DNA of 64,000 nucleotides, taken from positions 1,736,001-1,800,000 of the forward strand of contig NZ_CP037933.1 of the NCBI RefSeq assembly GCF_004355225.1. Reading direction: 5' to 3'. Numbering within the stretch: the first letter of the stretch is position 1; every line of letters begins with the position of its first letter. This document shows, piece by piece, positions 24,770 to 33,643 of this stretch. The notes under the pieces are model-generated. The model worked only from the letters and a program-made list of their open reading frames with translations, did no database searches and was not told where the DNA came from. The translations under genes and the position numbers were made by a program. This stretch comes from Flavobacterium nackdongense. GTDB taxonomy: Bacteria > Bacteroidota > Bacteroidia > Flavobacteriales > Flavobacteriaceae.

Positions 24770-25891
24770 TTACTTAACTTCGAATTGATAAATTGTAGTT
24801 TGGCTATAGGTTTCGTTAGGATTCAATATTGTATTTGGGAAATTATCGTGATTTGGCGAGTCGGGAAAATGTTGCGTTTCGAGACAAAATCCTGAACGTT
24901 TTGGATAGGACTTGCCGTTTTTACCATTTTGAATGTTCAAATAATTCCCCGAATAAAATTGCACTCCCGGCTCAGTTGAATATACTTTCATTGTTATTCT
25001 TGAAGCAGAATCTGAAACAGTTGCAACTTGACTTAACACATCGTTTTCCTTATTTAAAACCCAATTATGATCGTATCCAATTCCTTGAATTAATTCGATA
25101 TAATCATCTTCGATGCGTTCTCCTATTTTATGAGGCACTCGAAAATCCATTGGAGTGTTCGATACAGTCCGAATTTCTCCCGTCGGAATTGCACCGGCAT
25201 CGGTTGGTGTAAAATAATCTGCATTTAATACCAAATCGTGCGAAGTAACAAGTCCCTCTCCAGCTCCTTTTAGATTGAAGTACGCGTGATTGGTCAGATT
25301 AATTACGGTTTTGGCATCTGTTTCAGCGGTGTAATCGATTCTTATTTCATTCTTATTAGTTAGCGAATAATTCACTTTTACTGTCAGATTTCCGGGATAG
25401 CCTTCTTCCCCATCAACTGAAAGATACGCAAGCTCGAGACATTCTTCGTCATTTTCATTTGCAAAAAGCCTTGCTTTCCAAACCACTTTATCGAAACCCT
25501 TTTGCCCACCGTGGAGTGCGTTTTCCCCGTTATTTACAGCTAATGAATAGTCTGTCCCATCCAGCATAAACCTACCTTTTGCAATTCTATTAGCATAACG
25601 ACCGGCTATAACTCCAAGGTAAAAATCATCTTTTAGATAATCATCAATTGAGTCATACCCCAAAACGACATCTAGGGCGGAATTATCCGTTATAGGCACA
25701 AAACACGAGACAATTCTTGCTCCATAATTGGTGATTTGACAAACAAAACCGTTCTTGTTTTTCAAATTGAACAGAGCAACTTCCTGGTTGTCTATTTGCT
25801 TTTTAAAATTTTCGTTAGATACAATTGTATTCTTCATCATTTTTTTAATATCAATTTTGTCTTCCATACTTTGCGAAAAGGTCGCAACCAA
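24770..25891 (-). CDS. galM: aldose 1-epimerase (galactose mutarotase)
   Basis: Interconverts beta- and alpha-D-galactose, feeding galactokinase. The family blocks are present: GRYANRIAKGRFMLDG, NNGENALHGGQKGFDK with the first active-site His, LTNHAYFNLKG with the second, and PGVQFYSGNYLN. The open frame is 373 aa with no signal peptide, so it is cytoplasmic. The start is uncertain: Met at 25867, 25840 or 25837 would also do, because the 5' part lies right after a strong terminator. It is the last gene of the Leloir cluster and probably has its own promoter or depends on read-through. Confidence 0.93.
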   Translation of the reverse strand: MVATFSQSMEDKIDIKKMMKNTIVSNENFKKQIDNQEVALFNLKNKNGFVCQITNYGARIVSCFVPITDNSALDVVLGYDSIDDYLKDDFYLGVIAGRYANRIAKGRFMLDGTDYSLAVNNGENALHGGQKGFDKVVWKARLFANENDEECLELAYLSVDGEEGYPGNLTVKVNYSLTNKNEIRIDYTAETDAKTVINLTNHAYFNLKGAGEGLVTSHDLVLNADYFTPTDAGAIPTGEIRTVSNTPMDFRVPHKIGERIEDDYIELIQGIGYDHNWVLNKENDVLSQVATVSDSASRITMKVYSTEPGVQFYSGNYLNIQNGKNGKSYPKRSGFCLETQHFPDSPNHDNFPNTILNPNETYSQTTIYQFEVK

Positions 25892-25904
25892 TTTGCTGAA
25901 AAAA

Positions 25905-25942
25905 GAAAAACTTCAGCATAAAAAATACGCTGAAGTTTTCTG
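25905..25942 (-). terminator. terminator after the sugar symporter
   Basis: Perfect stem AAACTTCAGC / GCTGAAGTTT with an AT loop and a T-run on the minus strand, after the symporter stop and before galM. Confidence 0.8.
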
Positions 25943-25981
25943 TTCCATTAATTTAAACCTTGTTCTATTGAAATTGTCATT

Positions 25982-27670
25982 CTACCAGAATATGGTGTAT
26001 AACGCAACCAGCACTCCGGAAATGAGCAAGGCTCCTGCCAAGAACGAATTATTTACTTTGAACATTGAAGAATCAATTTCCAATCCTTTAGATTTAACGC
26101 CACGTTTTTCGTCGATTAAACTAATAATAATCATTACTCCAACACAAATAGCAAATACAAATCCCATTCGATCTAAAAATGGAATTTCATATATACTTGT
26201 TCCGTCTTCTTGAGGCACTAAAGCCGAAAAACCAGATGAATGTAAAAATTCTAAATTCATCATTTTAGGCAAGAATTTGAATAAAACTGACAAAGCGAAA
26301 CCTCCAATAGTGGCAAACATAGCCGCATTTGAACTTGTTTTTTTCCAGAAGAATCCTAGGATAAACATTGCAAAAATACCTGGACTTACGAAACCGGTGT
26401 ACTCTTGAATAAATTCGAAACCTCCTTTTTTGTCAATTCCCAAATGAGGAGCAATCACTACCGCGAGCAACATCGCCACTAAAACGGTCAATTTACCCAC
26501 ACGAACCATTTTCTTTTCACTACAATCTACATCAATTTTTTTCTTGTAAATATCCAAAGTAAAAATGGTAGAAATACTATTTACTTTACCTGCCAATGAA
26601 GCTACAACCGCGGCAGTTAAGGCTGCAAACGACAATCCTTTTAAACCCACAGGCAATAAATTCAATAATACTGGATACGATCGATCTGGATTTAACACCC
26701 CATCAGGTCCTAATAATTCCGTTTGCAAACCGCCTTTCATATAAATTACATAAGCCGCAATACCCGGTAAAACTACAATCACAGGCATTAATAATTTCAG
26801 GAAAGCAGCAAATAAAATACCACTTCTAGCCGTTTTTAAATCGGCCCCAAGCGCTCGTTGCGTGATGTATTGGTTACATCCCCAATAATTTAAATTTACA
26901 ATCCACATACCTCCAAGTAAGACTGTAAGTCCTGGCAAACTTGGAAAATTGGGGCTGTCTTTTTTAAATATCATATGAAAATGGTCTCCCGATTGATCCA
27001 TCATATAATTGAATCCCTGAACCATTCCGTGTTGTCCGTTTAATTCGGCCACTTTATCTAAAGCCAAATAAGTGGTTACCAACCCTCCGAAGATCAAGAA
27101 CACTACCTGAATAACATCGGTATAACCAATTACTTTCATACCTCCAAGCGCAATAATTATGGCAAAGAAAGCTAAACCATACATACACAAATCGAGGTTG
27201 ATACCAGAAATTCCGTTAATGGCCAATGCACCCAAATAAAGTATTGAGGTTAAATTTACAATTACATACAATAACAACCAGAACACCGCCATAATCATCG
27301 CTATATCTCCGTTGTATCGTTGATGCAAAAACTGAGGCATCGTGTAGATTTTATTCTTTAAGTACACTGGAATAAAAAATATGGCTACAATAACCAAGGT
27401 CAAAGCCGCCATCCATTCGTAGGTTGCAATGGCTAAACCCATTTTGAATCCATTTCCTGACATTGCAATAAATTGTTCAGAAGATATATTGGATGCGATT
27501 AAAGATGTTCCAATAGCCCACCACGTAAGAGATCCTTCGGCTAAAAAGTAATCGTGAGAAGCAGTATGAGAGGCAGTTTGTTTTCGTTTGTAAATCCAAT
27601 AGCCATAGCCTGCTACGATAAAAAAGTAAACGAGAAAGACTAAATAGTCGGCAATTTGTAATGTATTCAT
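25982..27670 (-). CDS. sodium/sugar symporter (SSS family, SGLT type)
   Basis: A 562-aa inner-membrane protein with about 14 hydrophobic helices. It carries the sodium:solute symporter signature (AAFLKLLMPVIVVLPGIAAYVIY and LSFAALTAAVVASLAGKVNSISTIFTLDIY) and an N-terminus typical of the SGLT branch (ADYLVFLVYFFIVAGYGYWIY). Placed between galE and galM, it most likely imports galactose together with sodium. Transport of glucose or another hexose cannot be excluded from sequence alone. Confidence 0.93.
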   Translation of the reverse strand: MNTLQIADYLVFLVYFFIVAGYGYWIYKRKQTASHTASHDYFLAEGSLTWWAIGTSLIASNISSEQFIAMSGNGFKMGLAIATYEWMAALTLVIVAIFFIPVYLKNKIYTMPQFLHQRYNGDIAMIMAVFWLLLYVIVNLTSILYLGALAINGISGINLDLCMYGLAFFAIIIALGGMKVIGYTDVIQVVFLIFGGLVTTYLALDKVAELNGQHGMVQGFNYMMDQSGDHFHMIFKKDSPNFPSLPGLTVLLGGMWIVNLNYWGCNQYITQRALGADLKTARSGILFAAFLKLLMPVIVVLPGIAAYVIYMKGGLQTELLGPDGVLNPDRSYPVLLNLLPVGLKGLSFAALTAAVVASLAGKVNSISTIFTLDIYKKKIDVDCSEKKMVRVGKLTVLVAMLLAVVIAPHLGIDKKGGFEFIQEYTGFVSPGIFAMFILGFFWKKTSSNAAMFATIGGFALSVLFKFLPKMMNLEFLHSSGFSALVPQEDGTSIYEIPFLDRMGFVFAICVGVMIIISLIDEKRGVKSKGLEIDSSMFKVNNSFLAGALLISGVLVALYTIFW

Positions 27671-27741
27671 AATTTTGGTTTTGTTGGTGATTTAATTTGG
27701 TTAATACTATAAATGTTTATGCTAATAAAATATGTTAAAGC

Positions 27742-28758
27742 TTATATTGTTCTTACTTTTTGTTCCCATTTCCAAGCACTTTCCATGGCTTGGTCTAAGG
27801 AAGATGCTGTTTTCCAACCCAGAATTTCATTTGCTTTGCTAGTGCTTGCATAGGCTGATGTCACATCACCCTCTCGCCTGTCGACTATTTTGTAAGGAAA
27901 TGGTTTGCCACTCACTTTTTCAAAACTCGCAATTACTTCTAAAACAGAACTTCCTACACCTGTTCCTAAATTGAAAATTTCAATTTTATCTGAATTTTTC
28001 TTAGATAATAAACGCTGTAAAGCAATCACATGGGCTTTTGCCAAATCGACCACGTGAATATAATCGCGAATACAAGTACCATCTATGGTGGGATAATCGT
28101 TGCCATATACCATCAATTCCTTTCGCAAGCCAATACCTGTTTGAGTAATGAAAGGGACTAAATTCTGAGGAACACCAACTGGCAACTCGCCTATTTCGGC
28201 AGAAGGATGTGAACCTATAGGATTAAAATAGCGAAGCAATATAGCATTTATATTACTAATTTTGGTAACATCTGTAATAATTTCTTCTCCTATTTGTTTG
28301 GTATTGCCATAAGGCGACATCGCTGGCTTGATCGGAGCGTTTTCGTCAATGGGCATTACATCGGCTTGGCCATAGACTGTACAAGACGAACTGAATATAA
28401 AATAAGCTTCTTCTTTTTTCTCTAATTCTTGAAGCAAATAAACCAAAGACGCAATATTGTTTTCATAATACAACAAGGGATTCGTAACGCTTTCGCCGAC
28501 CGCTTTTGAAGCCGCAAAATGAATCACTCCACTAATATCTTGATGTCTTTGAAAAAAATCTTGAACTGATGACTTTTCTCGTAAATCTAATTTTTCGAAA
28601 ATAGGTTCTTTGCCAGAAATGGCAACAATACCTTTTAAAACATCTTCAGTAGTATTCGAAAGATTGTCGATTACAACCACTTCAAATCCTACGTTTTGCA
28701 ATTCGACAACCGTATGTGAACCAATAAAACCGAGCCCTCCTGTAACTAATACTTTCAT
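27742..28758 (-). CDS. galE: UDP-glucose 4-epimerase
   Basis: Interconverts UDP-galactose and UDP-glucose with bound NAD; 338 aa. The Rossmann GxxGxxG is TGGLGFIGSH at residues 6-15, the catalytic YxxxK is YGNTK after MSP, and the catalytic Ser lies in FSSSCTVYG. RYFNPIGSHPSAEIGE and DGTCIRDYIHVVDLAKAH are further GalE signatures. Its stop lies 72 bp from the symporter start and its start just three bases from the galT stop, indicating one transcript. Confidence 0.97.
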   Translation of the reverse strand: MKVLVTGGLGFIGSHTVVELQNVGFEVVVIDNLSNTTEDVLKGIVAISGKEPIFEKLDLREKSSVQDFFQRHQDISGVIHFAASKAVGESVTNPLLYYENNIASLVYLLQELEKKEEAYFIFSSSCTVYGQADVMPIDENAPIKPAMSPYGNTKQIGEEIITDVTKISNINAILLRYFNPIGSHPSAEIGELPVGVPQNLVPFITQTGIGLRKELMVYGNDYPTIDGTCIRDYIHVVDLAKAHVIALQRLLSKKNSDKIEIFNLGTGVGSSVLEVIASFEKVSGKPFPYKIVDRREGDVTSAYASTSKANEILGWKTASSLDQAMESAWKWEQKVRTI

Positions 28759-28761
28759 AAA

Positions 28762-29811
28762 TTATCTGGTTTTATAATGAATGTCAGACAAATCTCTTAA
28801 CATTTGAGCGCTTTTTTCAGCTGTGATATCCCGTTGCGATTCGCCCATCATTTCGTAGCCGACCATAAATTTTTTAACCGAAGCCGAACGCAACAATGGC
28901 GGATAAAAGTGCATATGAAACAACCATTCTGGATGTTCGAGACCATCTGTTGGCGCTTGATGAATTCCGGATGAGTAGGGAAAAGAGGTTTCAAAAAGAT
29001 TGTCGTATTTGGCAGTCAATTGTTTTAAAATCAAAGCATACGTAATTACTTCTCCCGGAGTAAAATCGGTTATTTTAGTAACGTGACGTTTGCTCACAAT
29101 CAAAGTCTCGAAAGGCCAAATTGCCCAAAAAGGAACTAAAGCCACAAAATGTTCGTTCTCGATCACAATTCGTTCTTTGGCTTCTAATTCTTTTTCTAAA
29201 TAATCTAAAAGCAAGTTACTTCCGTTCTTGTCAAAATACGCTTTTAGACTATTTTGTGTTTTTTCGATTTGAGTTGGCAAGGATGACTGCGCCCAAATTT
29301 GACCGTGTGGATGCGGATTACTGCACCCCATCACACTGCCCTTATTTTCAAAAATTTGAACGTAATTGATATAATCTACATTTCCTAAATCGGTATATTC
29401 TTTTTGCCAAGTGCGAATGATGTCTGCTATAGTGGGCAAATCCATTTCTGGCAAGGTTATGTTGTGTTTTGGCGAAAAACAGACCACTCTAGAAATGCCT
29501 CTTTCAGGTTTGGCTTTAAAGAAAGTAGCGTCTTGACTTTCTTCAAACTCAATTTCTTCTTGTTTTAAGGCAGCAAAATCATTTTCAAACACAAACGAAC
29601 TGGTGTACTGTGGATTTATCTCTCCGTTGGCTCGTACATTTCCGGGACACAAATAACATTCCGGATCGTATTCCGGTCTGCTATCATCGGCAACGGTTTC
29701 TTTCTGGCCTTGCCACGGGCGCTTGGCTCGATGCGGAGATACCAAAACCCATTCGTTGATTAAAGGATTAAATCTTCTGTGCGGATCTTCGTAGATATCA
29801 AATTTTTTCAT
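28762..29811 (-). CDS. galT: UDP-glucose--hexose-1-phosphate uridylyltransferase
   Basis: Transfers UMP from UDP-glucose to galactose-1-phosphate; 349 aa. The active site HPHGQIWAQSS contains the nucleophilic His, the N-terminus has the zinc-binding CYLCPGN, and SGIHQAPTDGLEHPEWLFHMHFYPPLL is the conserved C-terminal block. Separated from galK by five bases and from galE by three, so it belongs to the same operon. Confidence 0.97.
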   Translation of the reverse strand: MKKFDIYEDPHRRFNPLINEWVLVSPHRAKRPWQGQKETVADDSRPEYDPECYLCPGNVRANGEINPQYTSSFVFENDFAALKQEEIEFEESQDATFFKAKPERGISRVVCFSPKHNITLPEMDLPTIADIIRTWQKEYTDLGNVDYINYVQIFENKGSVMGCSNPHPHGQIWAQSSLPTQIEKTQNSLKAYFDKNGSNLLLDYLEKELEAKERIVIENEHFVALVPFWAIWPFETLIVSKRHVTKITDFTPGEVITYALILKQLTAKYDNLFETSFPYSSGIHQAPTDGLEHPEWLFHMHFYPPLLRSASVKKFMVGYEMMGESQRDITAEKSAQMLRDLSDIHYKTR

Positions 29812-29816
29812 GTCCG

Positions 29817-30983
29817 TTAATTATTATACAATGATGTACCGTTTGACACTTTAACATCATAAATTTTCAAATCTATATTAAATTTTTCGAAGTACAATTT
29901 GGTGAATTTTTCTTTAATGACTGCTTCGCTTCCTTTTTTGACTAAAGTAATCGTGCATCCTCCGAATCCGCCTCCCATTAATCTCGACCCAATTACATCT
30001 TCTTCGGCTTTGGCTAAATCTACCAAATAATCCAACTCGACACAGCTTACTTCATAATCATTGGACAAACCATCGTGAGTTTCGAACATCAATTTTCCTA
30101 AAGTCGCAATGTCGCCTTTGTCGAGGGCTTCACAAGCCTGAATAACGCGTTTGATCTCTTTTACAGCATACAAGCTTCTTTTAAAAACAGTATCCGACAT
30201 TTTAGATTTTAAACTAATCAATTGATCAACATCGCAGTCGCGGAAACTTTCAATCTGAGGAAAATTTTCGTGAATAATTCGCAGTCCTTCATTGCACTCA
30301 AGGCGTCTGTTATTGTATTCAGAGGTAAACAAAGAGTGTTTCACATTGCTATCGAACAAAATCAAAGAATAATCAACAAAGTTGGCTTCGTGATAGGTGT
30401 AGTCTAAAGTGCGACAATCGATTTTGATCACTTTGTTTTCTAATCCCACAACGCTAGAAAACTGGTCCATAATACCACAATTGATGCCCACCCAATGCTC
30501 TGCGCTTTGTCCCATTAGGGCAATATCAATTGATTTAATACCCAAATTGAACATTTCGTTTATACCATATAAAAAGCCACATTCCAAAGCCGCTGAAGAC
30601 GAAAGCCCAGAGCCAGTTGGAATATTACTACTGAACGAACAATTAAAACCACCAACTTTGAATCCTTTCAATTTCAATTGCAACAAAACTCCTCTCAAAT
30701 AATTGGTCCAAACCACATCGGTCAATTGCGGCTCTTGTGTAACATCGATGCCTACCGACTCGTCGAGATCAATAGCATAAATATTAGCCGTGTTTGTATT
30801 GTTTTTTTCGAAAGCAAAACAAATAATTTTATCGATTGCGGCAGGCAAAACATATCCATCATTATAATCAATATGTTCTCCGATAATGTTTATTCTTCCG
30901 GGCGACAAAACCACTTTATCTGCCACGGAATTAAACTTTTGTTGAAAAAAATCAGTTGTTTTTTTTACCAAAATCTCATTCAT
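29817..30983 (-). CDS. galK: galactokinase
   Basis: Phosphorylates galactose with ATP; first gene of the operon; 388 aa. GHMP kinase motifs are clear: the substrate signature GRINIIGEHIDYNDGYVLPAAID near residues 30-52, the ATP motif PTGSGLSSSAALE, and GGGFGGCTITLV close to the C-terminus. It faces the GntR regulator divergently over about 276 bp, which should hold the operon promoter. Confidence 0.97.
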   Translation of the reverse strand: MNEILVKKTTDFFQQKFNSVADKVVLSPGRINIIGEHIDYNDGYVLPAAIDKIICFAFEKNNTNTANIYAIDLDESVGIDVTQEPQLTDVVWTNYLRGVLLQLKLKGFKVGGFNCSFSSNIPTGSGLSSSAALECGFLYGINEMFNLGIKSIDIALMGQSAEHWVGINCGIMDQFSSVVGLENKVIKIDCRTLDYTYHEANFVDYSLILFDSNVKHSLFTSEYNNRRLECNEGLRIIHENFPQIESFRDCDVDQLISLKSKMSDTVFKRSLYAVKEIKRVIQACEALDKGDIATLGKLMFETHDGLSNDYEVSCVELDYLVDLAKAEEDVIGSRLMGGGFGGCTITLVKKGSEAVIKEKFTKLYFEKFNIDLKIYDVKVSNGTSLYNN

Positions 30984-31210
30984 AATCTAACTATTTAAAT
31001 ACTATACTTGAAGGTTTCCCTATTATACTACTGATGCCATCTGTGACAAAAACAATCTTCTGAACGAAATGAAAATACTCGCCTCTAAAACCTTACTAAA
31101 AAAAATAAATCCATAATAATACTTACATCAAAATAGGATAAACGTTTTATTTAGTTTGAATTTTTATTAAATATGAAAAACAAAAATAAAATAATTATTT
31201 ACTTTTACAC

Positions 31211-31240
31211 ACCAGTACCTACCAGTTTGTTGTAATTTTG
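31211..31240 (+). promoter_or_regulatory. candidate operator and promoter of the GntR regulator
   Basis: Two ACCAGT hexamers ten bases apart (31211 and 31221), followed by TAATTTTG (31233-31240), which fits the -7 consensus TAnnTTTG. The repeats would fall on one face of the helix between -33 and -7 and could be an autoregulatory binding site. This is inference from spacing; no footprint is known. Confidence 0.4.
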
Positions 31241-31259
31241 AATAAAATAGAAATCCATC

Positions 31260-32258
31260 ATGAAATTCATACATATTCAACCCCATCGAGGAATACCAAA
31301 ATACAAACAGATCATTTCCTCCATCGAAAAAAATATTGATTCCGGTCAGTTAAAAAAAGATGAAAAATTACCTTCTATCAATAAAGTGTGTCTTGAGTTT
31401 TCACTCTCACGCGACACCGTTTTGCAAGCGTATGAAGAACTAAAAAAAAGGGGCGTAATCTACGCAATTCTGGGTAAAGGCTACTACGTTAAGACCACTG
31501 AAATCAATATAAAGCATCGTATTTTCGTGCTTTTTGACGAGCTGAACAGCTTCAAAGAAGACCTCTATAATTCCTTCCTCCTGCAGGTAGGGAAAGACGT
31601 TCAAGTTGATATTTATTTCCATCATTTCAACACTAAAGTCTTCCAAAAACTAATCGATGAGAGCAACGGAAATTACACCAAATACATTATTATGCCAACA
31701 AATTTAGTTGGAGCCTCCTCAGCTATTCAAACCCTACCAGTTGACGAAGTCTTTATCCTAGACCAAACCAATCCCGAATTGAAACTCTACCCTGCGATTT
31801 TTCAAAACCATCAAAAAGACATCTACAATTGCTTGGTTTTAGGGAAAATCAAATTGAATAAATACCAGAAACTTATCTTAATTTTTCCCGGCTTTCGCGA
31901 GCCTTTAGGAATGAAGTTGGGGTTTGAAGATTTTTGTAGGGATTATGGTTTCGCTTTCGAAATTATCACTGAATTCAAAAATAGAGTATTACAAAAAGGG
32001 GAGGTTTATATTATTCCCAACGATCGAGATTTGGTACGAGTCATCGAAACCTCAAAAAATCAGGATTTGAAAATCGGTCAGGATTTTGGCGTTATTTCGT
32101 ACAACGAAACACCTTTAAAAAAAATTATCGAAAACGGCATCACAACCATTTCCACCAATTTTGAACTAATGGGAAGAGTTCTAGCGCAAATGGTTTTAAA
32201 AAACAATAAGGATCAAATAGAAAATAAATGCCATTTGATCCTTAGAAACTCGTTATAA
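31260..32258 (+). CDS. GntR-type transcriptional regulator with sugar-binding domain
   Basis: A 332-aa regulator. The N-terminal winged helix (about residues 14-75, KYKQIISSIEKNIDSGQLKKDEKLPSINKVCLEFSLSRDTVLQAYEELKKRG) is of the GntR/YtrA type. The rest is a periplasmic-binding-like effector domain (FGVISYNETPLKKIIENGITTISTNFELMGRVLAQMVL), as in LacI-family proteins. That combination is used in Bacteroidetes for sugar catabolism; AraR is a known example of a GntR-LacI hybrid. Being divergent to galK, it most probably controls the galactose operon and responds to a sugar or sugar phosphate. Confidence 0.88.
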   Translation: MKFIHIQPHRGIPKYKQIISSIEKNIDSGQLKKDEKLPSINKVCLEFSLSRDTVLQAYEELKKRGVIYAILGKGYYVKTTEINIKHRIFVLFDELNSFKEDLYNSFLLQVGKDVQVDIYFHHFNTKVFQKLIDESNGNYTKYIIMPTNLVGASSAIQTLPVDEVFILDQTNPELKLYPAIFQNHQKDIYNCLVLGKIKLNKYQKLILIFPGFREPLGMKLGFEDFCRDYGFAFEIITEFKNRVLQKGEVYIIPNDRDLVRVIETSKNQDLKIGQDFGVISYNETPLKKIIENGITTISTNFELMGRVLAQMVLKNNKDQIENKCHLILRNSL

Positions 32259-32295
32259 AAAATGTACTAGTTGCAGCTTATTGTAGCAGTTTCTG

Positions 32296-33579
32296 TTACA
32301 AAAACTCAAGAGTGCGCTCCAAAGCCATTCCTCTGGATCCCTTTATCAATATCGAACTAGTATCTATGGACAAATTCTTTAAAAAGTTAGAAAAAGCATC
32401 GAATGTTTCAAAAAAATGCAAGTTCTCGCTGCTCATTTGGTGCTTATAAAATTCTTTACCTACAAAGTACACAGTCGCATCCTTTTGCTTCACTAACAAA
32501 TTCACCAAGGTTTTATGCTCAACAAAACTATCCTCACCTAGCTCGAACATATCGCCCAAAATCAAAATCTTGTTTGAATTATCCAATTGCAAAAAATTCT
32601 CGATCGCAACTGCCATACTACTCGGATTGGCATTATAAGCATCTAAAATAATCTGATTCGTTCCTTTGGTTATCATTTGAGAACGATTATTTTCGGGGAT
32701 ATAACTTTCTAATGCCGCTTTGATATCCTGATCTTCAACGCCAAAATATTTACCCATCGTAAGCGCCGCATTGATATTATTGGCATTATATAAGCCTATC
32801 AAATGGGTTTGAATCAGAAGGTCCGCATATTGAATTGCAACAAACGGATTCGCCTTGATTGTACTGATAACCACATCGGCATTTTCTCTATTGATACCGA
32901 AGGAATAGGATTGAAATGCCTTTGATTTTTCTACTTGAATTTTATCTTCTAAGTTAATAAAAGCCAATTTAGAATGGGCTGCGATGTAATTATACATCTC
33001 ACTTTTGCCTTTGATAACCCCTTCTACGCCACCAAAACCTTCTAAATGTGCTTTTCCAAAATTGGTAATATAACCATAATCAGGCTGGGCTAATTCGCAG
33101 AGAAATTCTATTTCTTTTTGGTGATTGGCACCCATTTCTACAATTCCGATTTCGGTGTGCTGATCAAAAGACAATAAAGTTAAAGGCACACCTATATGAT
33201 TGTTCAAATTTCCAACAGTGGCTTTAGTTCTGTATTTTTTAGAAAGCACAACATGTATCAATTCTTTGGTGGTCGTTTTCCCGTTGCTGCCAGTAAGAGC
33301 AATAATAGGTAATTTCAAATATTGTCGATGAAATTTGGCTAATTCCTGAAGTGCCATCAAACTATTTTCTACTAGAATAGTCCTTTGGTCGATGTAATAA
33401 TTTGGATTATCAATAATTACGTAAGAAGCTCCTTTGTCAAGCGCTTCTTTGGCAAAAGTATTGGCATCGAAATTGTCCCCTTTGATAGCTACAAAAAGGG
33501 ATTTAGGCTGGATTTTTCGGCTGTCAATGCCAACCGAATGGCTTTCTAAAAACAAACTGTGAAGGTATGAAATATCCAT
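32296..33579 (-). CDS. murF: UDP-N-acetylmuramoyl-tripeptide--D-alanyl-D-alanine ligase
   Basis: Adds D-Ala-D-Ala to the UDP-MurNAc-tripeptide in cytoplasmic peptidoglycan synthesis; 427 aa. The Mur ligase ATP loop is ALTGSNGKTTTKELI (about residues 96-110), followed by VGNLNNHIGVPLTLL, VEMGANHQKEI and DAYNANPSSM, all MurF signatures. It lies downstream of gldJ on the same strand but a terminator separates them. Confidence 0.96.
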   Translation of the reverse strand: MDISYLHSLFLESHSVGIDSRKIQPKSLFVAIKGDNFDANTFAKEALDKGASYVIIDNPNYYIDQRTILVENSLMALQELAKFHRQYLKLPIIALTGSNGKTTTKELIHVVLSKKYRTKATVGNLNNHIGVPLTLLSFDQHTEIGIVEMGANHQKEIEFLCELAQPDYGYITNFGKAHLEGFGGVEGVIKGKSEMYNYIAAHSKLAFINLEDKIQVEKSKAFQSYSFGINRENADVVISTIKANPFVAIQYADLLIQTHLIGLYNANNINAALTMGKYFGVEDQDIKAALESYIPENNRSQMITKGTNQIILDAYNANPSSMAVAIENFLQLDNSNKILILGDMFELGEDSFVEHKTLVNLLVKQKDATVYFVGKEFYKHQMSSENLHFFETFDAFSNFLKNLSIDTSSILIKGSRGMALERTLEFL

Positions 33580-33599
33580 CTGATAATGATTTTAAAAAA

Positions 33600-33625
33600 G
33601 AAAAGCCCTAATCAAAGGGCTTTTC
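33600..33625 (-). terminator. terminator after gldJ
   Basis: GAAAAGCCCT / AGGGCTTTTC with a six-base loop, between the gldJ stop (33644) and the murF start (33579). Confidence 0.75.
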
Positions 33626-33643
33626 GTATTGTTATTTAAAAGA

